Shown: one piece after another, positions 1 to 9,717 of the stretch
How positions within the stretch are numbered: position 1 is the first letter of the stretch
How the letters are laid out: every line of letters begins with the position of its first letter
DNA from: Paramyrothecium sp. XJ0827
Lineage: Eukaryota > Ascomycota > Sordariomycetes > Hypocreales > Stachybotryaceae
Assembly (NCBI GenBank): GCA_020881915.1
Contig: JAJFPB010000006.1
Coordinates: forward strand, 372,001-436,000
DNA: 64,000 bases
Direction: 5' to 3'
Program-made: the position numbers and the translations under genes
Notes under the pieces: model-generated
The model's input: only the letters and a program-made list of their open reading frames with translations
The model's database searches: none
Told to the model about the DNA's origin: nothing

Positions 1-1001
1 TTCTTAGCACTCTCGGCCTTGCCAATGTCTTCTTTGGGATCACCGTCGTGGGTATTGTTGGGTTCTCCCTTGTCGCCCTCGTTCCCATCACAGTCTCCGC
101 AGCCTGCGCGATCGCCAACGGAATGTGCTACTATGCTTTCTATACGGACTATCCAACTGTGAACATGGCCGTGGCATCTGCTTTTGCGGATTTCACATGG
201 CTGGTAAGAATATTACCACAATTCCCGATGCGCTCTCCGCTGTTTGTTTACTTATGTGTCTGAGTGGCGGCCTAGATTCAAGAGGCCGGATTGTCCTTCT
301 ATAGTTATGTGATCCTTACGAAGGTACTTCAAAATACTAGCCGAGTCGTATTCTTGTCACTCTTCTGGGTGCTCATTACCGCCGTTTCATCCTTGCGCAT
401 CGCTATCCTCATTATTCGAGCGAGGTACATTCTCAACGGGTCCAAGGACGGCGAAGCGCTGGAAACTATTAGTTCTCTTCACATCGGCTACTTTACGACC
501 ATTGCGCTGGTCGAGTGTCTGAACGCAGTCTTCCTGTTGCGCAAATTTCACTGGGCGCGGTGGTCCGTGCTCAACGTCAGCCTATTTAGCTACCTATTGC
601 GCAGTACCGAGATACGGCTGGCAATGCTTGCACTAGTCGGCATTACACGCGCAGTAACCTACTCGTTCCAAACAACAGCACAGAGCGCGACAACTATATC
701 AAGTCAGTTAGATCGCTTCGCATACACACTCGAGTGTGTCTTTCCTGTGATGATGTTGTAAGTCGCCATCCACGCTCCTGGACAATAGCAATACCATTTG
801 CACCAATGGCTGACTTCCTGAATAAATAGCATTGACATCCTTGCTGCACGACTTGTCTTCGCACATAATAGCCATAGCGATTCATATAATAACAATGGGC
901 TGCGATCCACCAACCATGCGTCACAACGACTGGCTGATCCGGATGAAATTTACCTCGAATTATCTGATATCCTGTCCAGCGAAAGTAATATGCACAAGTA
1001 A
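1..1001 (+). CDS. Multi-span membrane protein, 3' part of gene
   Basis: The 5' end lies outside the window. Three exons join in frame: 1-203, 276-757 and 830-1001, with introns 204-275 (GTAAGA..TAG) and 758-829 (GTAAGT..TAG). The product has several hydrophobic helices (for example in the stretches encoded by about 40-120, 330-430 and 480-640) and a polar C-terminus, so it should be an integral membrane protein. I do not recognise the family. The stop at 999-1001 sits inside a 17-bp tandem duplication (984-1000 and 1001-1017). With one copy the frame would stay open to a TGA at 1166-1168, so the present C-terminus may be truncated by about 50 residues. Confidence 0.6.
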
Positions 1002-1239
1002 GTAATATGCACAAGCGAGTAAAGAGAACAAACTCCAACACAAAGCGCAAGAGAGTTTCTGACTGGTGGAGTTCTCAGATCTTCGGGAGTAGTGTCGATG
1101 GTGGAAGGGTCATCCGGTGGACCCCCTACCATTGGTCAGGACAATGGAGGAATGAGCAAAGTCGTTGATTTCCGAATATATGAGATAAGAGATGTCTAGT
1201 ACGGTATTACTGCACTTTGACTGGAACTGTACGAAAATG

Positions 1240-2187
1240 GCTGAGCAAGAAAAATATAAGTGCCTTGTGGAAAAGGACCTTCGAAAATTTCAGAGATCAA
1301 GATAATGCGCGAGAAGCTCTTAATAACATGGTCTTGAGTGGGGTTCCCGATAGACAAATGTAAAGTAATTACAACACTGGGGAGATCTCAAGGCTATTGG
1401 GAACTCGGAGATCCAAGACTGTGGTAAGGTTTTCTCGCATCTTAAGGATACTGATAAGGTGGCAGTAGTATCTGTTGACGAATGTGAGAAGTGGGAAGCT
1501 GGAAACGCACTACTTGCTGTTTCAGGACTGGGCGTGGCGGTTCCACTGGGGGTGGCTGCTTACCATCGGCTTAGATGATGATAGCTATGGTCTTGCTTGA
1601 GTCTCTTGGATTGTTATTCCTACTGTGCCAGACCTAAATGAACTGAGTGGAATTTTCCACCTGATTAAAATCCTCCGCAACCTGGAAGTATTGAATGAAA
1701 CTGTGCGCCTGGGTCGAATACTGCAACTTTGGGCGAAAATTAACAAGCAGCTACTGCTGGCTCCTGTTCACTGCCCCCAATGCCCGTAACGCCCCAGATC
1801 ACAAAGGAGGATGGGAAATGCCAGGGCCATGACTCAGCCCAAGACCCATGCCCGGGCATATGTCCGGGACCTAATGTGCCATCAGCCTTGATGCATTCAA
1901 ACGTGTTCATTGCCTCGGCACCTTTACAAGATTCACATCTCATGGACCTCAAGAAACTTTCATCACAATGGAGAGAAGTATTCCAGCACTCGGTAACTCG
2001 CCATGCTAAGCATCGTACTATCAGGGCTAGAGAGCTTACAATGTCTTACGCTCCAACTCCTGAGGAGGCACATGTGCCAGGACTAGGTGGGAAGCATTGG
2101 CTTCGGCTCGAATTGTTTGATTTGGTGTTTAAGAAAAGATGCGAGCTGAAATTGCACTCGCCTGTTGAGACCTACGGGGATCCATGA
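1240..2187 (+). pseudogene. Decayed gene of unknown family
   Basis: Protein-like stretches follow one another in different frames and are broken by stops. One covers about 1251-1362 (contains ALWKRTFENF and ends MVLSGVPDRQM). One covers 1381-1575 (contains VFSHLKDTDKVAVVSVDEC and a hydrophobic run ALLAVSGLGVAVPLGVAAY). Another is around 1660-1790, and the last is an open frame at 1780-2187 ending RCELKLHSPVETYGDP. The amino-acid composition looks coding, but no single frame spans it. I cannot name the family. It could be two adjacent remnants rather than one. Confidence 0.4.
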
Positions 2188-2593
2188 GCAGCTCGAAAAT
2201 ACATTAGAGACACTGATTAGGGCAGCTTATGCCAATCAAGGCAATTGCTACGTGGGCATCACGTTTTGCTAAACGGGCGTCAGGCTTACGTGGGCATCGC
2301 CTATGGCACACTCTGATTGGTTCGAATTCTTTTTGGTAGTGCAGTCAATACCTGTCGGATTCTGCCGATGTATCTATTCTCTAATTGGTCAATTTTACAG
2401 TCCACGATGAAGTGAGGGATACACGCAGTGAGGGATGTAGAAAGGGATGAAAAAGGGATGAAAAAGGGAAGGGAGAAAAACATAAAGAAAGGGGTAAAAG
2501 AGTCCACTGCGTCGAGAGGTGGGATGATTTTGGCGGTTCTTGGTTCTTTCAAGATAAAACTCTTCGCTTCAGCATTAACTCTTTTCAATCACG

Positions 2594-5500
2594 ATGCCAG
2601 CCCACGCCAGCTCCAGGAAACGACCTTATGAAGGGCTGTCGCCTATAACAGCAGGTTCACTTCGTTCGCATAGGCAACACCAGTCACATCTACAGCCTCA
2701 GGCTGGGAGCTCGAACTGCTTCGATGATGGCAATGAAGAAACCGGTCCTAGGCGTATGGTCGAGATACCAGCTCCTGAGACCAGGTTTGGACACCAGAAT
2801 ACAGATCCCCAACTCCTAAATGCAGCCCCTCTACCCAGCGAATTCATATCTACTCTACAGCTTGTTCGGGAGACAGTTGGCATCAACGAGAGACTGACGA
2901 CGAGGGCCCTAGAAACTTTCGATCATTTATACAGCTCACCGCCTGGGGGCTCTTCTCCAGAAAACCGTACGCCCGCACAGACAGGCGAGCAGGAAGCTGG
3001 AGGGTACATGTATATATCCCAGGAGTCTACGACTAGCTCTATAAATACCATATCAAATCCGCCAGTCCCAGGACCACTCGAGCCAACCGCTGCGGCCTTA
3101 TACACCCGCGTCAATACATTTGCAAAAGAGAATGGATTTGCCATCACCAAGCGAAACGGTCTTACCCGCGGAGGCCGGCTAATTCGCTACACATTCGAAT
3201 GTGATCGATACGGAGAACCAAGGGTGAATAAGAAAAAGGCCGGCCTTCGCGAGAGGAGATCTCGGAAATGTGGTTGTAGATGGAAAATAGTTGCCGAAGC
3301 GTTGAAGAAAAACAATTATCACTGGCATCTACGCCTACTCGAAGATCCAGTACATAGCCAGCACAACCATTTACCAAGCATTGATCCATCCGCCCACCCA
3401 GCCCATCGTAAGCGCGACACTGCGGTTCAAGAGACTATCGAATCATCCAGTCGTCGCGTAGGCATCCGGGCGCGCGATGTTCGCAGTATTGTCAAGGAAA
3501 AGCACCCAGGGACTGTACTCACACAAAAGGATATATACAATGCTAGAGCTACTATCGGCCGGGAGAAGCTCAATGGTCTACCTACTAGTGCTGCATTATT
3601 AAGGCAGTTCGACGAACGAGAGATCCCGTATGTTGCGAAATGGGTTGAGAATGAGCCCGACCGACTTGTTGGGCTTGTTTGGACTCTTCCATACTGTATC
3701 CGCATGTGGAAGCGTTTTCCGGAAGTCCTTAGCTTGGACAACACATACAGCACGAACCGTTTCAAGCTCCCACTGTTCCAGGTGACTGGACAAACCTGCC
3801 TAGGGTCCGTATACAATGCTGCATTTGGGGTGATCGATAATGAGAGGGTCGAGGGGTTCCAGTTTCTTTTGGACGCGATTCGAGATTTGGCAGTCCGACA
3901 CAATATCCGTATTCCTGATGTGGCTATTACCGACTTTGATGAACAGATGAAAGCTGCAATCTCTATCACCTTTCCTGATACCCAGCAGCAGCTCTGTATC
4001 CATCATATCAACTCCAAAGTGCTCCTACGGGCCAAACAAAGATGGAAACATAAAAGGGATACATCGAAAATCGACGAATGTGACTCTGAAGGGCCACCTG
4101 GCCGTACACAAGATCAGCTATCGTTAAGCGAAGAGGATCGACTCGCAATCAATTTATCCGGGTCTCGGGACAAGGCTGTCCCTGAGGCTGTTAGTCATGA
4201 CTATCGAGGGGTGTTCGAGATGTGGAGGTGTGTTGTCTTTGCCGAGACCGAGGAAGAACATGATAGCGCATGGCTTATGCTCTGCAAGGAGTTCGATGAC
4301 CAAAGAGCCATTCTTTTATATCTCTATCGAACCTACATGCCTATAAGGGCACAATGGGCACGCTGCTTTATTCGCAGGTATCGCAACTTCGGTATGCGCG
4401 TAACCTCTGGGACAGAAGCAAGTAATAACAGCATCAAAAGCTACTTACTAAATGGTATGAGCCACCTATTTAGGCTAGCCGAGGCGATTGAAGAGATGAT
4501 GACGGACCAGGAGACGAATTTTAATGACCGGTGTGCCCAAGATGGCATTCTTACCAACCGCGAATATTCTCGACAGTCCTCTGACTACCTTGGCGAACTC
4601 CGGATGATAATGTCCCTAAAGGGATTAAATCTTATCACATGGCAGTACCGAAGGGCATTAAAAGGTATACCGACAAAGTCAAATCCCAAGCCGGAACTCA
4701 TTGGGGACTGTGACACTGGGTGTCTGGTTTCGGTAGAGCTAGGCATTCCATGCTACCACAAGATCTATGCCAAGCTAGTATCTGGTGGATCCTTCTCTAA
4801 ATGGGAGGTCCATCAGCGGTCGCATCTACGGGAACCTACGGTGGACGATCCCTACCGACGGATTCTTGACCCACACATAGCTACAGCACTCTCTGGAAGG
4901 CCTAAGAATACTGCGCAACCCGTACCCGGACGGCTGGCTATCGGTGCGGCCTTCCAGTCTCAAGGACTTCAGGGTTATGATACCCAACTGCAACACCCTG
5001 CAGGCGAAATGTCGGCAAGGCTACTACCCGAAGTAAGCCAGGCCCAGAATACCACGCTTGCTATTAGTATTATGCCATCGCAGCATTCCAGCTCGCAAAG
5101 ACAACTAGGTACTCTTGGACCTGGTAGGACTACAGGAGCACGGATGAGTGGGCAACGGATGCAGCCAAACATACGAAGACAGATAAGCCAGTGGGAGGCC
5201 TTCGTTAATGTGAATGAAGAGTCAATTTCACAAGCCGCCAAAACAGTTGAAGCGCCAACAGAAGCGCCAACAAAAGCACCACCAGCATGCAGTAGATGCC
5301 ATAAAGTAGGACATATACGAACTTCAAATATATGTCCCTTATGGTACCAGGGATTCTCCCTGGGCCCCGCTCCAGAGACAGCCCTGCAGGTTGCTGCGGT
5401 GCCAGGCGCAAATTCCCTAAGCAGAAACCTCGAATTGAGTTATTCAACAGCCCCGGGATCACCAGCAGTGCCTACCGCCGAGACCGTAGCCTCTGCACAG

Positions 5501-5713
5501 ACCATTACTTTATCGTCTCCTTCAGCAAGTCCGTCTCTGCCTCCGCCTCCGCCGTTGAGGTTCGATGACCCAAAGGCTATTTATCAGAGATACGTAGCTG
5601 CAAGAGCGGCTTGGTATAAGGCCCAGCCTCATGGTAGTATCAAAACCAACCAAGAATACCGAAAGGCAAAGAATCTTCTGTCTCGATATGATAAGGAGAG
5701 CTATGCATGGTGA
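2594..5713 (+). CDS. Mutator-like element (MULE) transposase, intact frame
   Basis: This is a 1039-residue intronless frame. Residues ~175-260 form a FAR1/WRKY-GCM1-like DNA-binding region with Cys residues (FECDRYGEPR, CGCRWKI). A MULE transposase domain follows. Candidate DDE residues are the Asp in SLDNTYSTNRF (~382), the Asp in AITDFDEQMKAA (~443) and the Glu in SGTEASNNSIK (~606); the family CIHHIN signature is at ~467. A SWIM-like Cys/His stretch (GIPCYHK, ~718) and a C-terminal zinc-knuckle-like CSRCHKVGH (~899) complete the usual plan. The enzyme would cut and paste its own element. I searched the ~370 bp upstream and ~400 bp downstream by eye and could not define long terminal inverted repeats, so the element ends are unknown. 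There are no internal stops, unlike the other transposons here. Confidence 0.9.
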   Translation: MPAHASSRKRPYEGLSPITAGSLRSHRQHQSHLQPQAGSSNCFDDGNEETGPRRMVEIPAPETRFGHQNTDPQLLNAAPLPSEFISTLQLVRETVGINERLTTRALETFDHLYSSPPGGSSPENRTPAQTGEQEAGGYMYISQESTTSSINTISNPPVPGPLEPTAAALYTRVNTFAKENGFAITKRNGLTRGGRLIRYTFECDRYGEPRVNKKKAGLRERRSRKCGCRWKIVAEALKKNNYHWHLRLLEDPVHSQHNHLPSIDPSAHPAHRKRDTAVQETIESSSRRVGIRARDVRSIVKEKHPGTVLTQKDIYNARATIGREKLNGLPTSAALLRQFDEREIPYVAKWVENEPDRLVGLVWTLPYCIRMWKRFPEVLSLDNTYSTNRFKLPLFQVTGQTCLGSVYNAAFGVIDNERVEGFQFLLDAIRDLAVRHNIRIPDVAITDFDEQMKAAISITFPDTQQQLCIHHINSKVLLRAKQRWKHKRDTSKIDECDSEGPPGRTQDQLSLSEEDRLAINLSGSRDKAVPEAVSHDYRGVFEMWRCVVFAETEEEHDSAWLMLCKEFDDQRAILLYLYRTYMPIRAQWARCFIRRYRNFGMRVTSGTEASNNSIKSYLLNGMSHLFRLAEAIEEMMTDQETNFNDRCAQDGILTNREYSRQSSDYLGELRMIMSLKGLNLITWQYRRALKGIPTKSNPKPELIGDCDTGCLVSVELGIPCYHKIYAKLVSGGSFSKWEVHQRSHLREPTVDDPYRRILDPHIATALSGRPKNTAQPVPGRLAIGAAFQSQGLQGYDTQLQHPAGEMSARLLPEVSQAQNTTLAISIMPSQHSSSQRQLGTLGPGRTTGARMSGQRMQPNIRRQISQWEAFVNVNEESISQAAKTVEAPTEAPTKAPPACSRCHKVGHIRTSNICPLWYQGFSLGPAPETALQVAAVPGANSLSRNLELSYSTAPGSPAVPTAETVASAQTITLSSPSASPSLPPPPPLRFDDPKAIYQRYVAARAAWYKAQPHGSIKTNQEYRKAKNLLSRYDKESYAW

Positions 5714-5719
5714 ATCAAC

Positions 5720-5931
5720 ATGAACTCGGCTTTGGAGAAGAGTCTCGATCAAACTAGCCTCGACCTTGAACTACTGCAAGTCAGTCCCGATAAAGTATGT
5801 ATTGCGAGACCACAACATGATCCATCTACTCGCTACTAGCTGAGTTGGTGTGCTAATAGACACTTTACAACCTCAGGAGGAAGATAGAAGGCGTCGAATG
5901 TGTCGGGCTAATGCTCCGCTACTGCATGTGA
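5720..5931 (+). CDS. Possible two-exon small protein (48 aa)
   Basis: The candidate starts seven bases after the MULE stop. Exon 5720-5794 (starts MNSALEKSLDQTSLDLELL) joins exon 5860-5931 in frame across a 65-bp intron (GTATGT..TAG). A second donor (GTGAGC) overlaps the stop, so it could instead be the start of a longer gene running into the SET gene downstream. No domain is recognised and the call rests on coding-like composition and splice signals only. Confidence 0.25.
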
Positions 5932-6158
5932 GCCTGCATCGAGTATGAACTGCGATATCGACCACATATTGGAGCCTTGAAGCTTAATATCGTGAAGGTG
6001 GGGCGACGCCTTTGCAAGACGCATGACGATGATATGTCAATTTCTTCTGTCAAAGTGACTATGCATTTACAAGGCGTCTAAAGGTTATTAAAGAGAGCAT
6101 GGGATGGAACGAAAGGCCGCTCCATCCTACTGTGACCTCGTACTCTTCGAAATGAGGT

Positions 6159-7848
6159 TTGACCGAAAGGCATGGGTTACCCCGGCTCCCGCCCAGATCC
6201 TGGACCTCGGCGGCAGCCAGATCGATCTTGCATGGGTCAGTCAACTGCGTGCATCGCTTTTGTGGAGCACCCTTGCCAAAATCCTTGATTTACGGAAGTG
6301 GGGGCGTCGAGAAGTGGAAGGAGGCCAGTAACCAGCCCGAATATTACCAAACCCATGAGGAACTCCAAATATTAGATGCAAAGGCCGAGGAACTAGCTGC
6401 TAAGATCTTGCCTGGGGCTGTTATTATCGAGAAGTACTTCGGTAGTAGGGTCCATTTCTGGCATAAGATGAATGAAACCGGTGATAAGCAGCAATATGGC
6501 TATTATGATTGGCAAACGGTAAACGATGCGAGTAAGAAACTTAAAGAACAGTGGGATCTGACAGATCCCATGGATGAGCGAAGAGAGACGACCCTTGCAT
6601 CACTCAGCGTCATCGCGGCACACCTCGGGCGTGCCTCGAACCCACCTCAATCCCCAGACTTAAAGCAGGATTGCAGTTCCTCGCGACCCGCACCCAACAA
6701 ACACTTTTCACCATCCTCTCCTCTCGGAAGAGATGCAACAAAGAATGCATATGCCATCAGATCAGTTCCGGGTAAGGGACAAGGCCTGATCGCGACCTCC
6801 AAAATCCACAAAGGCACATGTATACTTTCAGAGGCACCCATGTTCAAAGTCCCTCGCGACGAGCCCAACCTTCAGGCTCTAGATCACTCTATCATCAGGG
6901 CGTTGAAGATTCTGGATCGGGACTATCGACGAGCCTTCTTTGGTCTTCACAACGCCTATGGAAGGTCTCATAGTCCGTTCCTTGGAATCGCTAGGACTGA
7001 CGTTCTACCCCTCGCCTCGGAAGCCCGTGAGGGTGGCCTTTTCCTTGAAGCATCTCGCGTTAACCACTCGTGCCGACATAATGCGCAAAATACCTGGAAT
7101 GCAAGCATTGGACGCCTCACCATCCACGCGCTCCATGATATCGAAGAAGGACAGGAAAATTACCATCTCCTACCTGGGTCGCAGGATGGCACATACAGAG
7201 CGCCAAATTTTCTGGAAGGAAAAGTTCTTTTTCGACTGTAGCTGCGATCTCTGCACGCTGCCGCTGGTCCAGCGTGAGAAGAGCGATCTCAGACTGAGGA
7301 AGATCCAATTTATCGATGATGCGCTTGGCGAGGCCACCTCCACTTACGACACGGGATTTCATCTCGTGCGTACTTTGCTTCGGTTGCTTGAAGAGGAAGG
7401 CATCTGGGATGCAGGTGTTCCAAGAGCATACTACGACGCATTTCAAATCGCGATCGCGAATGGGGATGAGGCAAGAGCGAAGATATTTGCTGAGAGATCA
7501 TATGCTGCCAGGGTGGTTATTGAGGGCGACGACAGCCCAGAGGCAGCGAAACTAAGAACATTAGCTGAGCGACCTTCTCAGCATCCGATCTACCAAACCA
7601 ACATGGATTCCCCACAAGGCATCAGCCCCTCTCAAGAGGTTGATAGGCTGAAATTCGACGACTGGCTTTGGAGAGGGAACGAGTGGTCGAAGCCCCGGCC
7701 GCCTCGAGTGCCAATTATCCTTGGGATATTTTCAATGACGATCTCCCGCATAGCCACGGCACTGGACGATGAGGGGTCTGAGAGCTTTGACTCGTTAAGT
7801 ACCAGTTCAATTGAGGCAGCACTATTTCGGAGTCTGAGCAAGTCATGA
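6159..7848 (+). pseudogene. SET-domain (SMYD-like) protein gene with one frameshift
   Basis: The first frame runs to 7241 and carries the N-terminal SET block (KNAYAIRSVPGKGQG, about 6745) and the cofactor-pocket motif NHSCRHNA (about 7062; families usually have NHSCxPNA). The frame then breaks at an A-run (GGACAGGAAAATTACC, about 7148-7160). With one A fewer it continues as EGQEITISYLG into the second frame, which has the post-SET cysteines CSCDLC (about 7240) and a helical C-terminal region to 7848. The family methylates protein lysines. There is no ATG in frame before the residues around 6469, so the true N-terminus probably lies in upstream exons and 6159 is only the edge of the open frame. 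This is either a real frameshift or a homopolymer error. Confidence 0.7.
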
Positions 7849-7898
7849 TTTAAAGAAAATAGTTATTCTCGGTAGTTAATTTGACAGCATAGACTTTA

Positions 7899-8066
7899 CC
7901 AGACTGGTGGAACCATCCGCTAGTAGAAGATGATTGCCACAATTTTGAACTCATACAAGCTTCCCAGGCCATTTTCTTTCGGTGCTACCTCGGGCACCAA
8001 CCGGACATTGACGTGTCGTATGTAGCCTACGACGCGTTCAACCATTGCATCGCCTTTACGGTCTGA
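7899..8066 (+). other. Coding-like remnant (56 codons)
   Basis: An open stretch without a start codon encodes a plausible peptide (begins PDWWNHPLVEDDCHNFEL). It lies just downstream of the SET gene and could be a further exon of it or a leftover of another gene. No family is recognised. Confidence 0.2.
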
Positions 8067-9717
8067 TTGCTCGATGAAGGAGATACCGTAACATCGCTTC
8101 TCTTGTAAAAGAATCTTGCTGTTTCAGAGCGATACATATAAGGCTTCTTCACAAGCTGCCTGGGTAGAGTCCCTTGCATATACGGGGTAATATGGCTGGC
8201 TCGACCGATCGGAATGAAAGGGTTCAACGAGGTCAAGACGGCCTTTTCAGTAACTGAGCAGATTAATTTATTCCTGACTGTAGCTGCTGACCATAACGAT
8301 CTAATGAACCCCGTTGATATCAGCGATCAATATCGTGCTAGATAATAACAGACCATAGGGAACGCCGTGGTGCTGCCCGGGCGCTGGCCTGGTTATTTCA
8401 TTTGTCTCTAGCTGTTTCAAATAGCTTTCTATTGCAAAAGATCAGCTGGCCAGCTTGGAAGAAAGCCGAGACTCTGTCTGATTGGGTTCAATGCATTGTT
8501 GATGATATTTTCCTTCAACATAGCCAGACAGGAACTTCCCGGTAGAAATATCGGGCTGGGACGAAATTACACCTTTCTCACAGCATCATCGCATAAAGAG
8601 ATCAAAATCCCGTTATCTTGCGTGTCGGGGCATTCAAATTGGCTATCGTTCAAAGAGTCGAACTTTGCAACGCAATAAACAGGCGCCATTGAATGAGGTA
8701 GCTAATGATGACCTCAACCGGCGAGGCCGGAAGCGCTAAGGTGGGGACGTGAGCAGTGCAATGTAGCAATTTGTAACACTCTAGAATGCTGGTACTTCTA
8801 TCATAGGCAAAATATGCCGTTTGGGGATTTTAGTGGATTTTCTATGATTTTAATTGGATATCTCCGTTGATGATACTTACTGGGGCTTTATGCCAGTCTA
8901 GGAGATGGTAAACGTGGAAATTGGCCAAACTATGACGTTGGGCGCAAGATCGGCCGTCCGTCTAGCGCTTTGTATCGTGCTTGTCGTAGATGAAGACGCT
9001 CCCACTCGTGATTATACATTGCTGATCGTCTGCCCTAAGCCTTCAAGACACCTGAGATATGAGGCTTTCAAGGAAGACACCGAGAAGGAAATCTGCATCT
9101 CGGATGCTGCTGACATGTTCGGTCCCTGCTACCCGATGGCATCTTGCTACTGGCAGCTCGATTTATGAACCAGGAGGTATATTGAAACCTCCACCTTCGG
9201 CTGTTGTCGATGGGAACAGCAGCATGGGCAGCACTTATACCTTTGTGGAGTGGCGTTCGTCGGTCAAATGCCCGCCAGCACAAATCAGCCGTCTTCGGCA
9301 CAAACCTTCATTATCAGCCAGAGGTCAAAAGCTATGTTAGCTGTACCTTTTGGGAGGCGCCGCAAATGGCTCTGTTCACTAGCGTGCGATATTTTATGCC
9401 AGGTTCACGAGGCGGCTTCTGAGAATCTGATCAAACGATACTAGCATTTTGATGTTCAAGGAGATGATCTGCTGGACCATTTTCAAGAATGGACTCGACG
9501 TATGGCCTTGATCACGTTTAAGTGCACAATTCATGCTTTCCCAAATTCCTCAATATATCGAACGTTTATCTGAATAGGGGCAGGCCGCTCTTTTGATATC
9601 GCTGCAAAATATCCCTATAAACAATCGTACTCTCCTGCTCGCCTGAGCTCAAATTTCACGTGACGTCTCGCTAGAACTACATATTAGGTTGTAAGACATT
9701 TTCCGTGGACGGGCTGC
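8067..9717. other. Intergenic stretch, no gene recognised
   Basis: Only short open frames occur here (for example 8905-9168 + and 9059-9340 +), with no recognisable domain, no consistent splice structure and overlapping open frames on both strands. I see no transposon ends or tandem repeats. Confidence 0.3.

Noticed and set aside
2220..2593. Terminal inverted repeat of the MULE upstream of its gene
   Set aside because: Only a short direct repeat (ACGTGGGCATC near 2250 and 2289) was found, with no inverted partner downstream of 5713.
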